Shown here: in pieces, positions 50,683 through 59,919 of the stretch
Layout: the number at the start of each line of letters is the position of its first letter
Position numbering within the stretch: the first letter of the stretch is position 1
Assembly (NCBI RefSeq): GCF_014649995.1
Contig: NZ_BMUC01000024.1
Span: 22,110-86,109, forward strand
From: Streptomyces griseoflavus
Lineage (GTDB): Bacteria; Actinomycetota; Actinomycetes; Streptomycetales; Streptomycetaceae
Direction: 5' to 3'
Length of the DNA stretch: 64,000 nt
Program-made: the position numbers and the translations under genes
Notes under the pieces: model-generated
The model's input: only the letters and a program-made list of their open reading frames with translations
What the model was told of the DNA's origin: nothing
The model's database searches: none

Positions 50683-53489
50683 CTCGGGTCTCCTTTCCGG
50701 TGGCCGGCGCGGCGGCGCAGCCACCCCTTGCGGGCCTCGTCCGCGAGCAGGGGCAGTGTGCCGAGGCCGGTGAGGACCGCCCAGTCGGTGGCGTCGAGCG
50801 GAGCGGTGTTGAAGACGGCCTGCAAGGGCGGCAGGTAACTGATCGCGGCCATGAGGGCGACGCCGAAACCGCCCGCCGCCAGCAGGGCGGGGTTGGTCAG
50901 CAATCCCGCGGTCAGGATGCTCTGGCGGTCGGTGCGCACGGTGAGCGCGTTGAAGAACTGGCTGAGCACGATCCCCGCCTGGACCATGGTGACCGCCTCC
51001 TGGTAGGCGAGGGTGTCCTCGGTGAAGTCGTCGAACGGGATGCCCGAGGAGCCGATGTGCCAGAAGAACACGGCGCTCACGCAGGCCGCCTGGATGCCGC
51101 CGAGGAACAGGATCCGTCCCACCACCGCGGCGGAGAACAGTCGCTCGTGACGGGAGCGCGGCGGGCGGTCCATCACGTCGGATTCGGGTGGCTCCGCTCC
51201 CAGGGCCAGGGCGGGCAGCACATCGGACCCCAGATCGATCGCCAGGATCTGCACCGCGCTGATGGGCACCAGCGGGAATCCGGCGAAGGTCGCCGCCAGG
51301 ATCGGGACCAGCTCCCCGATGTTGTGACTGAACAGGTAGACGAGGAACTTGCGGATGTTCTGGTAGACCGCGCGTCCGAGTCTCACGGCGGCGGCGATGG
51401 ACGCGAACGAGTCGTCCAGCAGGACCATCGAGGCCGCCTCCCGGGCGACGTCGGTGCCCGAGGCCCCCATGGCCACGCCGATGTCCGCGTGCTTGAGCGC
51501 CGGGGCGTCGTTCGCTCCGTCCCCGGTGACCGCCACCACCTCGCCACGCCGCTGGAAGGCGGTGACGACGCGCATCTTGTGCTCCGGGGCGACCCGGCAC
51601 AGCAGCAGCTCGGACGGCTCGGCGAGAAGCGAGTCGAGCGCTTCGTCGTCCATCGTGTCGAGCCGGGCTCCCGTCACCACCACCGGGTCCGGCCGCCGTA
51701 CGATCCCCACCCGTCGGGCCACGGCCTCCCCGGTCAGCGGGTGGTCGCCGGTGACCATGACGACCCGGATGCCCGCCCGTCGGCAGGCGGTGACCGCGTC
51801 GGTGACCTCCGGACGCGGCGGGTCGAGCATGCCGACCAGTCCCAGCAGGGTCAGCGCCGACTCGGCTTCCTCCCGCGCCGGGCGGGGCCCGTCCAGCGCC
51901 CGCCGCGCGACGGCCAGCACCCGCAGCCCTTGTGAGGCCAGCTCGTCACCCGCCGCGACGGCCGCCGCCCGGACCGCCCCGGTCAGCGGCTCGCGCCGCC
52001 CGTCCCGTTCCACGCCGGTGCACCGCGCCAGCAGTTCACCGGGCGCTCCCTTGACGCACGCCAGGTAGCCCCCGCCCGTCCTGTGCACCGTGGTCATCAG
52101 CTTGCGGTCCGGGTCGAAGGGGAACTCCGTCACCCGTGGCGCGGCCGCCTCCTGCGCGCCGCGGTCCAGGCCCGCCTTGGCCGCGACGACGAGCAGCGCC
52201 CCTTCCGTGGTGTCGCCGAGCACCCGCCAGTGCTCCCGGCGGCCGGCGGGCGGGACCAGCCGGGCGTCGCAGCACAGGCCCGCCACCCGAAGCAGCTCGC
52301 GCACCGGAGCGGCGTCGGCGACCTCGCCGCTCGGCTCGTACCCCACCCCGCTCACGGGGTGCGGGGCGCCTCCCGCCCACACCTGGGTGACGGTCATCTC
52401 CGCCTGGGTCAGTGTCCCGGTCTTGTCCGTGCACACGACGGTGGTCGATCCGAGTGCCTCCACGGCCAGCAGTTGTTTGATCAGGGCGTGGCGGCGTGCC
52501 ATCCGCCGTACCCCGATCGACAGGGACACCGAGAGGGTGGCGGGCAGCCCTTCCGGCACCAGCGCCACCATCACCCCCAGCGCGAACACGAAGAGGGTCA
52601 CCGCGGACTGCCCGGTGGGCAGCCGGACGGCGAACATCAGTGCGCCGATCGCCAGGGCCGCCCCTGCCACTCGGCGGGCCATGGAGGCGACCTGGAGCTG
52701 CAGCGGGGTCTTCTGCCGCGGGGCGGCCGCGGCCAGCCGGTAGATCCGGCCGAACTCGGTCGCCGCACCGGAGGCGTACACCACGGCCCGCCCGGATCCG
52801 GCGACGACGTCGGTGCCCATGAAGACGCAGTTGCGGGCCTCCAGCGGTGGTCCGCCCGCCACCGGATCCGCGGTGCGGCCCACGGCGTCGCTCTCCCCGG
52901 TCAGCGGCGCGTTGTTGACGGCCAGCTCGTGCGCTTCGACCACCCGGCAGTCCGCCGGCACCGCGTCGCCGGCCTCCAGCGTCACCAGGTCTCCCGGCAC
53001 CACGTCCCGGGCCGGCAGCTCCAGCCGCTCACCGTCGCGCAGCACCCGGCAGGTGTGGGGCACCATGGCCTCCAGTGCCTGGGCCGTCCGCTCCGCCGAG
53101 TACTCCTGGGCGAAACCGATCGCGGCGTTCAGCACCACGACTCCCAGGATCGCCACCGCCAGTTGCACGGTGCCCGCGTTCCGCGGCTCCTGAAGGGCGT
53201 ACGCCAGGAAGGTGATCCCCGAAGCGACGATCAGCACCACCGCGAAGAGGTCGGTGAACTGGGCGGCCAGTTGCCGCCACACGGTGCGGCGCCCCGCTCG
53301 GGGCAGCTCGTTGGCCCCGTACCTCTCCAGCCCGGCCCGGGCCTGTGCCGCCGACAGGCCGCGCCGTGACGTGCCCAGGGCGGCGAAGACCTCACCGGCG
53401 GGGAGGGCCGGCACCGCGGGCGCCGGGCCGGAACCGGACGCCTCGTCCCCGCCCCGGCCCGGTACCGGCGCCTTCGTACCGCGGTCCAT
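50679..53489 (-). CDS. P2-type cation-transporting ATPase (CtpF-like)
   Basis: A 936-aa P-type ATPase of the PMR1/SERCA-like branch. Motifs are the phosphorylation site VCTDKTGTLT (Asp355), the membrane motif VPEGLPA (311-317), the actuator LTGES (197-200) and the hinge VAVTGDGANDAPALK. There are about ten membrane helices, and cation-ATPase N- and C-terminal domains are present. It should export Ca2+ or a similar cation. M. tuberculosis CtpF (Rv1997) is the DosR-regulon relative. ATG 53489 is the start of the conserved product. It leads an operon with two RCK genes. Confidence 0.9.
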   Translation of the reverse strand: MDRGTKAPVPGRGGDEASGSGPAPAVPALPAGEVFAALGTSRRGLSAAQARAGLERYGANELPRAGRRTVWRQLAAQFTDLFAVVLIVASGITFLAYALQEPRNAGTVQLAVAILGVVVLNAAIGFAQEYSAERTAQALEAMVPHTCRVLRDGERLELPARDVVPGDLVTLEAGDAVPADCRVVEAHELAVNNAPLTGESDAVGRTADPVAGGPPLEARNCVFMGTDVVAGSGRAVVYASGAATEFGRIYRLAAAAPRQKTPLQLQVASMARRVAGAALAIGALMFAVRLPTGQSAVTLFVFALGVMVALVPEGLPATLSVSLSIGVRRMARRHALIKQLLAVEALGSTTVVCTDKTGTLTQAEMTVTQVWAGGAPHPVSGVGYEPSGEVADAAPVRELLRVAGLCCDARLVPPAGRREHWRVLGDTTEGALLVVAAKAGLDRGAQEAAAPRVTEFPFDPDRKLMTTVHRTGGGYLACVKGAPGELLARCTGVERDGRREPLTGAVRAAAVAAGDELASQGLRVLAVARRALDGPRPAREEAESALTLLGLVGMLDPPRPEVTDAVTACRRAGIRVVMVTGDHPLTGEAVARRVGIVRRPDPVVVTGARLDTMDDEALDSLLAEPSELLLCRVAPEHKMRVVTAFQRRGEVVAVTGDGANDAPALKHADIGVAMGASGTDVAREAASMVLLDDSFASIAAAVRLGRAVYQNIRKFLVYLFSHNIGELVPILAATFAGFPLVPISAVQILAIDLGSDVLPALALGAEPPESDVMDRPPRSRHERLFSAAVVGRILFLGGIQAACVSAVFFWHIGSSGIPFDDFTEDTLAYQEAVTMVQAGIVLSQFFNALTVRTDRQSILTAGLLTNPALLAAGGFGVALMAAISYLPPLQAVFNTAPLDATDWAVLTGLGTLPLLADEARKGWLRRRAGHRKGDPR

Positions 53490-53706
53490 CAACCGTCCCC
53501 GCAGGATGCCGGCGTCCTCGCCGGGGGCATGACGGGCCCGGTCGCCCGGAGGACCCCGGCCGGAAACGCCACGACGGGCCCGGGGCAGGTCGCAGGCGGT
53601 CCCCCCGGTCCGCGGCCCACGGCCCCGGGGCGCCACCTCGTCGGGCGACCGGCCTGACGGGCACCGGCAGCGCTGCCCGGGTACGGGCCGAAGGCCGTCC
53701 GGCAGC

Positions 53707-54579
53707 TCACGACGGGACCGCGATGACGGGGCAGTGGGCGTGGTGCAGCACCCCCTGGCTCACCGAGCCCAGCAGCATGCCCGGGAAACCTCCGTGCCCC
53801 CGGGTCCCGACCACCAGGCCCAGCGCGTGTCGCGAGGCTTCCGTCAGGACCTGCACCGGGTGGCCACGCACCACTTCGTGGCGCAGCTCCACGTCCGGGT
53901 GTGCCGCGGTGCGGCCCGCGACCGTCTCCGACAGCACACGGCGGCACTCCTGGACCGCCGCGTGCTCGTCCAGTACACCGAGGAGCGGCGGATGCCACAC
54001 GTACAGGGCCCGCAGGAGCGCTCCGCGCAGGGACGCCTCCTCGAACGCCGCGTCCACCGCCGCGGCCGCGTGCTCACTGCCGTCGACGCCGACCACGAAG
54101 TACCCGGGCTGCTGAGCGGTGTGCTCCGGCTCCCGGACTGCCACGACCGGGCAGGGGGCGTGGGCGACGAGGGGGAGAGCCACGGAGGCGGAGGAGAACA
54201 TCCCCCGCCGCTTGCTCAGGTGCCAGGATCCCACCACGGCCAGGGCGGCGCTCCGCGCCTCCTCGTGCAGGACCCACGCCGGTTCCCCCTCCGCCAGCAG
54301 CGTCGACAGCTCCAGCGCCGGCCACCTGGACCTCACGAAGGAGACCGCGTCCTCCAGCACCTGATCGCCCAGGCCGTGCAGCGTCCGGTTCCACTCCTCC
54401 CAGGACGGCCGCACCTCCCCCGACCGGTATCCGCCGGTCGGTGTGCCCTGGGCGTGGACGAGCCGCAGCGGCAGACCACGCCGGTCCGCCTCGTCGGCCG
54501 CCCAGGACAGTGCGAGGCGCTTCGAGGGATCGGGATCGACGCCCACCACGATCGGCCGGCGTCCGTCCGCACCGGACAT
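53707..54579 (-). CDS. Universal stress protein, tandem UspA domains
   Basis: A 290-aa two-domain Usp. Domain 1 opens PIVVGVDPDPSKRLALSWAADEA and lacks a perfect ATP motif (VVGSWHLSKRRGMFSSAS). Domain 2 opens YFVVGVDGSEHAAAAVDAAFEEA and has GTRGHGGFPGMLLGSVSQGVL, a full ATP-binding motif. The ATG has GGAG nearby. It lies 217 bp upstream of the CtpF-like ATPase on the same strand; a GGGCCGAAGGCCGTCC sequence at 53685-53700 lies in between. Confidence 0.88.
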   Translation of the reverse strand: MSGADGRRPIVVGVDPDPSKRLALSWAADEADRRGLPLRLVHAQGTPTGGYRSGEVRPSWEEWNRTLHGLGDQVLEDAVSFVRSRWPALELSTLLAEGEPAWVLHEEARSAALAVVGSWHLSKRRGMFSSASVALPLVAHAPCPVVAVREPEHTAQQPGYFVVGVDGSEHAAAAVDAAFEEASLRGALLRALYVWHPPLLGVLDEHAAVQECRRVLSETVAGRTAAHPDVELRHEVVRGHPVQVLTEASRHALGLVVGTRGHGGFPGMLLGSVSQGVLHHAHCPVIAVPS

Positions 54580-54848
54580 GGCACCTCCAGGAGTCCGCGC
54601 ACCTCTCGTTGCCTGTCTCTCCAGACTGGCCCCCGCCGCCGGGTGACGCCACGCCAGGGCCGGTCGGGCGAATGGCCCACGCGTTCGCCCGTGGCCCGGG
54701 GCGGACCGACGGCCCGCCGGGAGCTGCCGGTACGACCGGCTCGGTGCACCGTTCGGCCCTGGGCCGGGCACGCCGTACGACGAACACGGGAAGCGGGCTG
54801 GTGGCGTGGCTGCCGGCGTGTCCCCCCGGGCTGCAGCGAGGTGACGTC

Positions 54849-55361
54849 ATGAACGTACTCGTCGGTTATGCGACCGCCCACGGGTCCACCCGGACGATCG
54901 CGGAGAGAACGGCCACCGTCCTGCGCCGGGCGGGGCTGACGGCGGAGGCCAGGCCCGTGGGCGAGGTCGAGGACGCCGAAGCGTACGACGCATTCGTTCT
55001 GGGCAGCGCCGTGCACGGGCAGAGCTGGCTGCGACCGGCCGGGGACTTCGTGCGGGACCACCGGGACGTCCTGGTCTCCCGCCCGGTGTGGCTCTTCAGC
55101 GTCGGAATGCCGGCGGCGCTGCGCGGACCGTGGCGGCGCATGGCTCCCCGAGAGGTACCGGCGATCGAGAGGGACCTGCCGCCGCGCCTGCTGTACCGGA
55201 GCCACCGCCTGTTCTCCGGCGTCGTCGAACCGAGTCACCTGTCCGCCACCGGACGTCTGCTGTTCCGCCTGGTGGGCGGACGGTTCGGCGACTTCCGTGA
55301 CGGGGAGGCCGTCGACGCCTGGGCCGCGGGCATCGCCGGGGAGCTGCGTGCGGGGGTGTGA
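54849..55361 (+). CDS. Flavodoxin-domain protein (HemG/protoporphyrinogen-oxidase-like)
   Basis: A 170-aa flavodoxin-fold protein. MNVLVGYATAHGSTRTIAERTA is the FMN phosphate-binding loop, and AYDAFVLGSAVHGQSWLRPA fits the flavodoxin-domain family that includes HemG. It should bind FMN and carry electrons in the cytoplasm. The gene diverges from the Usp gene. Related proteins occur in DosR/OsdR-type stress islands, and the adjacent gene order suggests the same here. Confidence 0.8.
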   Translation: MNVLVGYATAHGSTRTIAERTATVLRRAGLTAEARPVGEVEDAEAYDAFVLGSAVHGQSWLRPAGDFVRDHRDVLVSRPVWLFSVGMPAALRGPWRRMAPREVPAIERDLPPRLLYRSHRLFSGVVEPSHLSATGRLLFRLVGGRFGDFRDGEAVDAWAAGIAGELRAGV

Positions 55362-55453
55362 CGCAGGGCCGTCCTGGCAGCCTGCCCGGTGGTGCGGTGT
55401 GATGGAAGGAGGTCCGGCCCCTGACCCCCGCGCCGGACGGACCGGGGTACGCC

Positions 55454-57784
55454 ATGATCCGACGCACGTTCGTCCCACGGCTGCGCCGCATGACCGCGGC
55501 GGTCGTGCGGCCACGGCTCGAACCCGCTCTCCTCGCTGTCACCGCGGCCGCCCTGGTCGCCGGGGGCGTCGCACGGCTGGCCGGCGCGGCACCGCTCTCC
55601 GGCCTCTTCTGGGCCGTGGGGACCCTCTCCGCCGTCGTCCCCTCGGTGGTGTGGGTGCTCGCCGCGCTGCGACACGGACGCGCGGGGGTGGATCTCATCG
55701 CCGTCCTCGCGCTCGGCGGCACCCTGGCCGTGCACGAGTACCTGGCCGGTGCCCTGATCGCGTTCATGCTCGCCACCGGCCGCACCCTGGAGGCCGCGGC
55801 CCAGCGGCGTGCCTCCCACGATCTGCGCGCCCTGCTGGAACACGCGCCGCGTTCCGCACGCCGCCGCACCGGCACCGGGGTGGCCACGGTGCCGCTGGGC
55901 GACGTCGCCGCCGGTGATCTCCTCGTGGTCGGTCCGGGCGAGGTGGTCCCCGTGGACGGCCGGGTGGAGAGCGCCGCCGCCGTTCTCGACGAATCGGTGC
56001 TCACCGGTGAGTCCCTCCAGGTGGAGCGGGCCCGGGGCGAGACGGTGCGCAGCGGCGCGGTCAACGCCTCGGGCGCGTTCGAACTGCGCGCGACGGCCAC
56101 CGAGCGGGACAGCACGTACGCCGGGATCGTGCGGCTGGCGCGACAGGCCGGCGCCGAGTCGGCGCCCGTCGTGCGCCTGGCGGACCGCTATGCCGCCTGG
56201 TTCCTGCCCCTGTCGCTCGCCGTGGCGGGACTGGCCTGGCTGATCAGCGGCTCCGCGGTGCGCGCGGTCGCCGTCCTGGTGGTCGCCACTCCGTGCCCGC
56301 TGCTCCTGGCGGCACCGGTCGCCGTCGTCTCCGGGCTCTCCCGCGCCTCACGCCTCGGCGTCGTCATCCGCGACGGCGGCGCGCTGGAGAACCTCGGCCG
56401 GGCCCGCACCCTCCTGCTGGACAAGACCGGCACCCTCACCGGGGGGCGTCCCCGCGTCATCGACGTCGTCGCCGCTCCCGACGGCCACCCCACCGAGGTC
56501 CTCCGTCTGGCGGCCTCGCTCGACCAGTACTCGCCGCACGTCCTGGCCCGGGCCGTCGTCGAGGCCGCCCTGGAGCGCGGACTGACCCTGTCGGTCCCGT
56601 CCGGCGTCACCGAGGAACCCGGCCGGGGCGCCACCGGCACCGTGGACGGGCACCGGGTCTTCATCGGCCGTACGGACTTCGCGGACGCGCGGCCGTCCTG
56701 GGCCGGGGCGGTCGACAACCGTGCCCTCCTCGACGGCGCGGCCGTCGCCTGGCTCACCGTCGACGGGCGCCCGGCCGGTGCCGTCCTGCTGCGCGACCCC
56801 GTCCGCGACGACGCGCCGCGCACCCTGCGGCACCTGCGCACGGCGGGGATCGAACGGCTGCTGATGCTCACCGGCGACCGCGCCGCGTCCGCCCGTGAGG
56901 TCGCCGCCGTCCTCGGTCTGGACGACGTACGCGCCGAACTCGATCCGGCCGACAAGGTCGCCGCCGTACGCGCCGAACGCGAGCACGCCGTCACCGTCAT
57001 GGTCGGCGACGGAGTCAACGACGCCCCCGCCCTCGCCGCCGCCGACGTCGGCGTCGCCATGGGCGCCCGTGGCTCCACGGCCTCGTCCGAGGCCGCCGAC
57101 ATCGTCCTGACCACCGATCGCGTCGACCGTCTCGCCGACGCCGTCGTCATCGCCCAGCGCACCCGGCGCATCGCCGTCCAGAGTGCTCTCGGCGGCATGC
57201 TGCTGTCCCTGGCCGCCATGGCCGCGGCCGCCGCCGGGCTCCTCCCGCCGGCCGTGGGGGCCCTGCTCCAGGAGGGCATCGACGTCGCCGTCATCCTCAA
57301 CGCCCTGCGTGCCCTGCGCGGGGGGCCCGACGCACGACCGGTCCTCTCCCCCGCCGCCGAGGCTCTCGTCCACCGCTTCGCCGCCGAACACGACGACCTC
57401 CAGGACGTCCTCGAATCCGTGCGCGACGCCGCCGACCGCCTTTCCGACAGCCCCGGCCCCGAGGCCCTGACGGCCGTCGAGGAGGTCCACCGGCTGCTGA
57501 CCGAACGGCTGCTTCCGCACGAGTACGCCGAGGAGCACGAGCTCTATCCCGCCCTCGCGCCGACGCTCGGCGGCCCCGAGGCGACCGCGACCATGAGCCG
57601 CGCCCACACCGAGATAGAACGGCTCTCCCGCCGCGTCGCCACCCACGTGGAACTGGCCCACGCGGACGGGGGCCTCTCCCCCGAGCAGCTCGACGACCTG
57701 CGGGCGTGCCTCTACGGCCTGAACACCGTGCTGCGACTGCACTTCGCGCAGGAGGAGGAGAACTACTTCTCCCTCGCCCCGTGA
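55454..57784 (+). CDS. P1B-5-type metal ATPase with C-terminal hemerythrin domain
   Basis: A 776-aa heavy-metal P-type ATPase. The membrane metal-site motif is TPC (Thr279-Pro-Cys281 in VVATPCPLLLAAP), the phosphorylation site is LLDKTGTLTG (Asp323), and the hinge is MVGDGVNDAPAL. No N-terminal heavy-metal domain is present. Residues 625-776 form a hemerythrin-like four-helix domain with ligand candidates His646, His689, Glu693/694, His718, His763 and Glu767. TPC plus C-terminal hemerythrin defines the P1B-5 group (Nia of Sinorhizobium meliloti, Ni2+/Fe2+ export). The hemerythrin part may sense O2 or iron. It converges on the alcohol dehydrogenase gene. Confidence 0.88.
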   Translation: MIRRTFVPRLRRMTAAVVRPRLEPALLAVTAAALVAGGVARLAGAAPLSGLFWAVGTLSAVVPSVVWVLAALRHGRAGVDLIAVLALGGTLAVHEYLAGALIAFMLATGRTLEAAAQRRASHDLRALLEHAPRSARRRTGTGVATVPLGDVAAGDLLVVGPGEVVPVDGRVESAAAVLDESVLTGESLQVERARGETVRSGAVNASGAFELRATATERDSTYAGIVRLARQAGAESAPVVRLADRYAAWFLPLSLAVAGLAWLISGSAVRAVAVLVVATPCPLLLAAPVAVVSGLSRASRLGVVIRDGGALENLGRARTLLLDKTGTLTGGRPRVIDVVAAPDGHPTEVLRLAASLDQYSPHVLARAVVEAALERGLTLSVPSGVTEEPGRGATGTVDGHRVFIGRTDFADARPSWAGAVDNRALLDGAAVAWLTVDGRPAGAVLLRDPVRDDAPRTLRHLRTAGIERLLMLTGDRAASAREVAAVLGLDDVRAELDPADKVAAVRAEREHAVTVMVGDGVNDAPALAAADVGVAMGARGSTASSEAADIVLTTDRVDRLADAVVIAQRTRRIAVQSALGGMLLSLAAMAAAAAGLLPPAVGALLQEGIDVAVILNALRALRGGPDARPVLSPAAEALVHRFAAEHDDLQDVLESVRDAADRLSDSPGPEALTAVEEVHRLLTERLLPHEYAEEHELYPALAPTLGGPEATATMSRAHTEIERLSRRVATHVELAHADGGLSPEQLDDLRACLYGLNTVLRLHFAQEEENYFSLAP

Positions 57785-57844
57785 GCGACGGTCCGTGAGG
57801 AGCCGAGCACGCATCCACCGGGCTCCCGGGAGGGGGCGTCGTTC

Positions 57845-58867
57845 TCAGGCCTCCGCGTCGAGGTCGAACACGATCCGGGCCTTGACGTGACCGTGCAGGA
57901 CCTCCTCCATGCAGTCGTTGACGGCGGCCAGCGGGCGGGTCTCGCGGATGACCTTCGTGCGGCCCGCCGCGTGCAGCTGGAAGACCTCGGCGAGGTCCTG
58001 GCGGGTGCCGACGATGGAACCGGTCACCGAGGTGCCGTTGAGCACGGTGTCGAAGATCGGGACCTGGAGGGTGCCCTGCGCCGGAAGCGCCACCATGACG
58101 AGCTTCCCGCCGCGGCGCAGACCGGAGTTGACGGCGGCGAAGGCGGACGGGTTCACCGCCAGGGCGAGGGCCGCGTGCGCGCCGCCGTGCCGCTTCAGTT
58201 CGGCGCCGACGTCCTGGGTGCGGGCGTCGATGACGATGTCGGCGCCGAGTTGCCGCGCCAGCCGCAGCTTGTCGTCGGTGACGTCGATCGCGGCGACGGT
58301 GGCACCGGCGATCTTCGCGTACTGCACCGCCAGGTGCCCGAGTCCGCCGACGCCCGAGATCGCGACGAACTGGGCGGGCCGGACGTCCGCGACCTTGAGG
58401 GCCTTGTACGTCGTGACGCCGGCGCAGGTCAGCGGGGCGGCGTCGAGGGCGCTGACACCCTCGGGCACCGGCTGGGCGAAATCGGCCCAGGCGAGCATCT
58501 TCTCGGCGTACCCGCCGTCGCAGCCGTACCCGGTGTTGACCTGACTCTCGCACAGGGTCTCCCAGCCGGAGCGGCAGTGCTCGCAGCGTCCGCACGCCTT
58601 GCCCAGCCACGGCACCGCGACCCGCTGTCCCACGGCGAGGTGGGTCACGCCGTCGCCGAGCTTCTCGACGAGGCCGACGCCCTCGTGGCCGGGAACGAAC
58701 GGCGGAGCGGGCCTGACCGGCCAGTCGCCGTGCGCGGCGTGGATGTCGGTGTGGCACAGGCCGGACGCCTCGACGCGCACCCGGACCTGGCCGGGGCCGG
58801 GCTCGGGGTCGGGACGGTCCTCGATGACCAGGGGTTCTCCGAACGCCCGGACGACCGCTGCCTTCAT
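57845..58867 (-). CDS. adhP: Zinc-dependent alcohol dehydrogenase (AdhP type)
   Basis: A 340-aa medium-chain dehydrogenase. The catalytic zinc ligands are Cys37 (GLCHTDIHAAHGDW) and the GHEG motif. The structural zinc site is CGRCEHCRSGWETLC. The NAD-binding loop is SGVGGLGHLAVQYAK. It interconverts ethanol and acetaldehyde with NAD(H), which may serve fermentation under low oxygen. It lies 36 bp after the Usp gene on the same strand, so the two probably form an operon. Confidence 0.9.
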   Translation of the reverse strand: MKAAVVRAFGEPLVIEDRPDPEPGPGQVRVRVEASGLCHTDIHAAHGDWPVRPAPPFVPGHEGVGLVEKLGDGVTHLAVGQRVAVPWLGKACGRCEHCRSGWETLCESQVNTGYGCDGGYAEKMLAWADFAQPVPEGVSALDAAPLTCAGVTTYKALKVADVRPAQFVAISGVGGLGHLAVQYAKIAGATVAAIDVTDDKLRLARQLGADIVIDARTQDVGAELKRHGGAHAALALAVNPSAFAAVNSGLRRGGKLVMVALPAQGTLQVPIFDTVLNGTSVTGSIVGTRQDLAEVFQLHAAGRTKVIRETRPLAAVNDCMEEVLHGHVKARIVFDLDAEA

Positions 58868-58903
58868 GACGTCTGCTCCTTCGGTACGGGCCGGCCGGGC
58901 GCG

Positions 58904-59812
58904 TCAGGGGTGCGCGACGACGGCGACGGGGGTGGTGGCGTGGTGCATGACCGCGTGGGCGACGGCGCCGATGTGCGTGCCGAGGGGATTGCGGCGTACG
59001 CGGCGGCCGACGACAAGGAGGGAGGCGTCGCGGGCCGCGACGACGAGGTGGTCGGCGGGGCTGCCGAGCCGGGACTGCTCGGTGACCTCGACGTCCGGGT
59101 ACTTCTCCCGCCACGGCAGCAGCGCCTCGGTGAGCACGGCGGCCTGCCCGCGGACGATGTCCTCGCGGGGGTCGACGCCGGCGGCCAGGCTGTGGACGTA
59201 GTAGGGCGGCAGGTTCCAGCCGTGGACGACGGTCAGCGTGGTCCCGCGGCGCCGGGCCTCCTCGAACGCGAAGGTGATCACCGTCTCGTCGAGGCTGTCG
59301 GTGTCCAGGCCCAGGACCACGGGCCGGAAGCCGGTGGCGGCGGAGGGAGGGCCGGCGGGGTCCTCGCCATGATGTCCCCCGGACGCCTGCCCGCCCGCTC
59401 GTACGAGGACCACGGGCACGTCGGCGCGGGCGACGACCGACTGGCCGACGGACCCGACCAGGAAGCCCACCAGCCCGCCGAGGGCGCGTGAACCCAGTAC
59501 CAGCAGTTCCGTGTCGCGGGCGGCGTCGAGCAGGATCCCGGCCGGCGCTCCGACCCGGTGTTCGCCGGTCACCCCGACTCCGGGGTGACGCTCCCTCAGG
59601 TCCTTCACGGCCCCCGTGAGGATCCGCTCCGTCTCGTACCGGTGCGCGTCCACACCGAGGAGCAGGGCCGACGCCACGGGTTCCGGAACCGGCTGCCACA
59701 CCTGGAGCAGCCGTACCGGCAGGCGGCGCAGCGCCGCTTCACGGGCCGCCCAGTCGGCGGCCGCCAGGCTCTCGGGCGAGCCGTCGAGCCCTACGGTGAT
59801 CGTGCGGGCCAT
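58904..59812 (-). CDS. Universal stress protein, tandem UspA domains
   Basis: A 302-aa Usp. Domain 1 starts TITVGLDGSPESLAAADWAAREA and has GSRALGGLVGFLVGSVGQS. Domain 2 starts PVVLGLDTDSLDETVITFAFEEA and ends VGRRVRRNPLGTHIGAVAHAVMHHATTPVAVV, a weaker ATP motif. ATG 59812 has GGAGGTGGGCAGC upstream. It is separated from the doxX gene by two hairpins, so it likely has its own promoter, and it continues into adhP. Confidence 0.88.
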   Translation of the reverse strand: MARTITVGLDGSPESLAAADWAAREAALRRLPVRLLQVWQPVPEPVASALLLGVDAHRYETERILTGAVKDLRERHPGVGVTGEHRVGAPAGILLDAARDTELLVLGSRALGGLVGFLVGSVGQSVVARADVPVVLVRAGGQASGGHHGEDPAGPPSAATGFRPVVLGLDTDSLDETVITFAFEEARRRGTTLTVVHGWNLPPYYVHSLAAGVDPREDIVRGQAAVLTEALLPWREKYPDVEVTEQSRLGSPADHLVVAARDASLLVVGRRVRRNPLGTHIGAVAHAVMHHATTPVAVVAHP

Positions 59813-59856
59813 GCTGCCCACCTCCTGTGTCGTCCGGTCGGGTTGCGGTGTCCGCT

Positions 59857-59910
59857 CCGCCGGCTTCGGCCGGCGGGCTGGTGGGGCGGGTCTCGAAGGG
59901 CCCGCCCCAC
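59857..59910. terminator. Two strong hairpins between doxX and usp genes
   Basis: GTGGGGCGGG (59881-59890) and CCCGCCCCAC (59901-59910) form a perfect 10-bp stem with a 10-nt loop directly after the doxX stop. A second perfect 8-bp stem CCGCCGGC-TTCG-GCCGGCGG (59857-59876) has a stable UUCG tetraloop. Together they should end the doxX transcript before the usp gene. Confidence 0.65.
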
Positions 59911-59919
59911 CCGGTGCGT

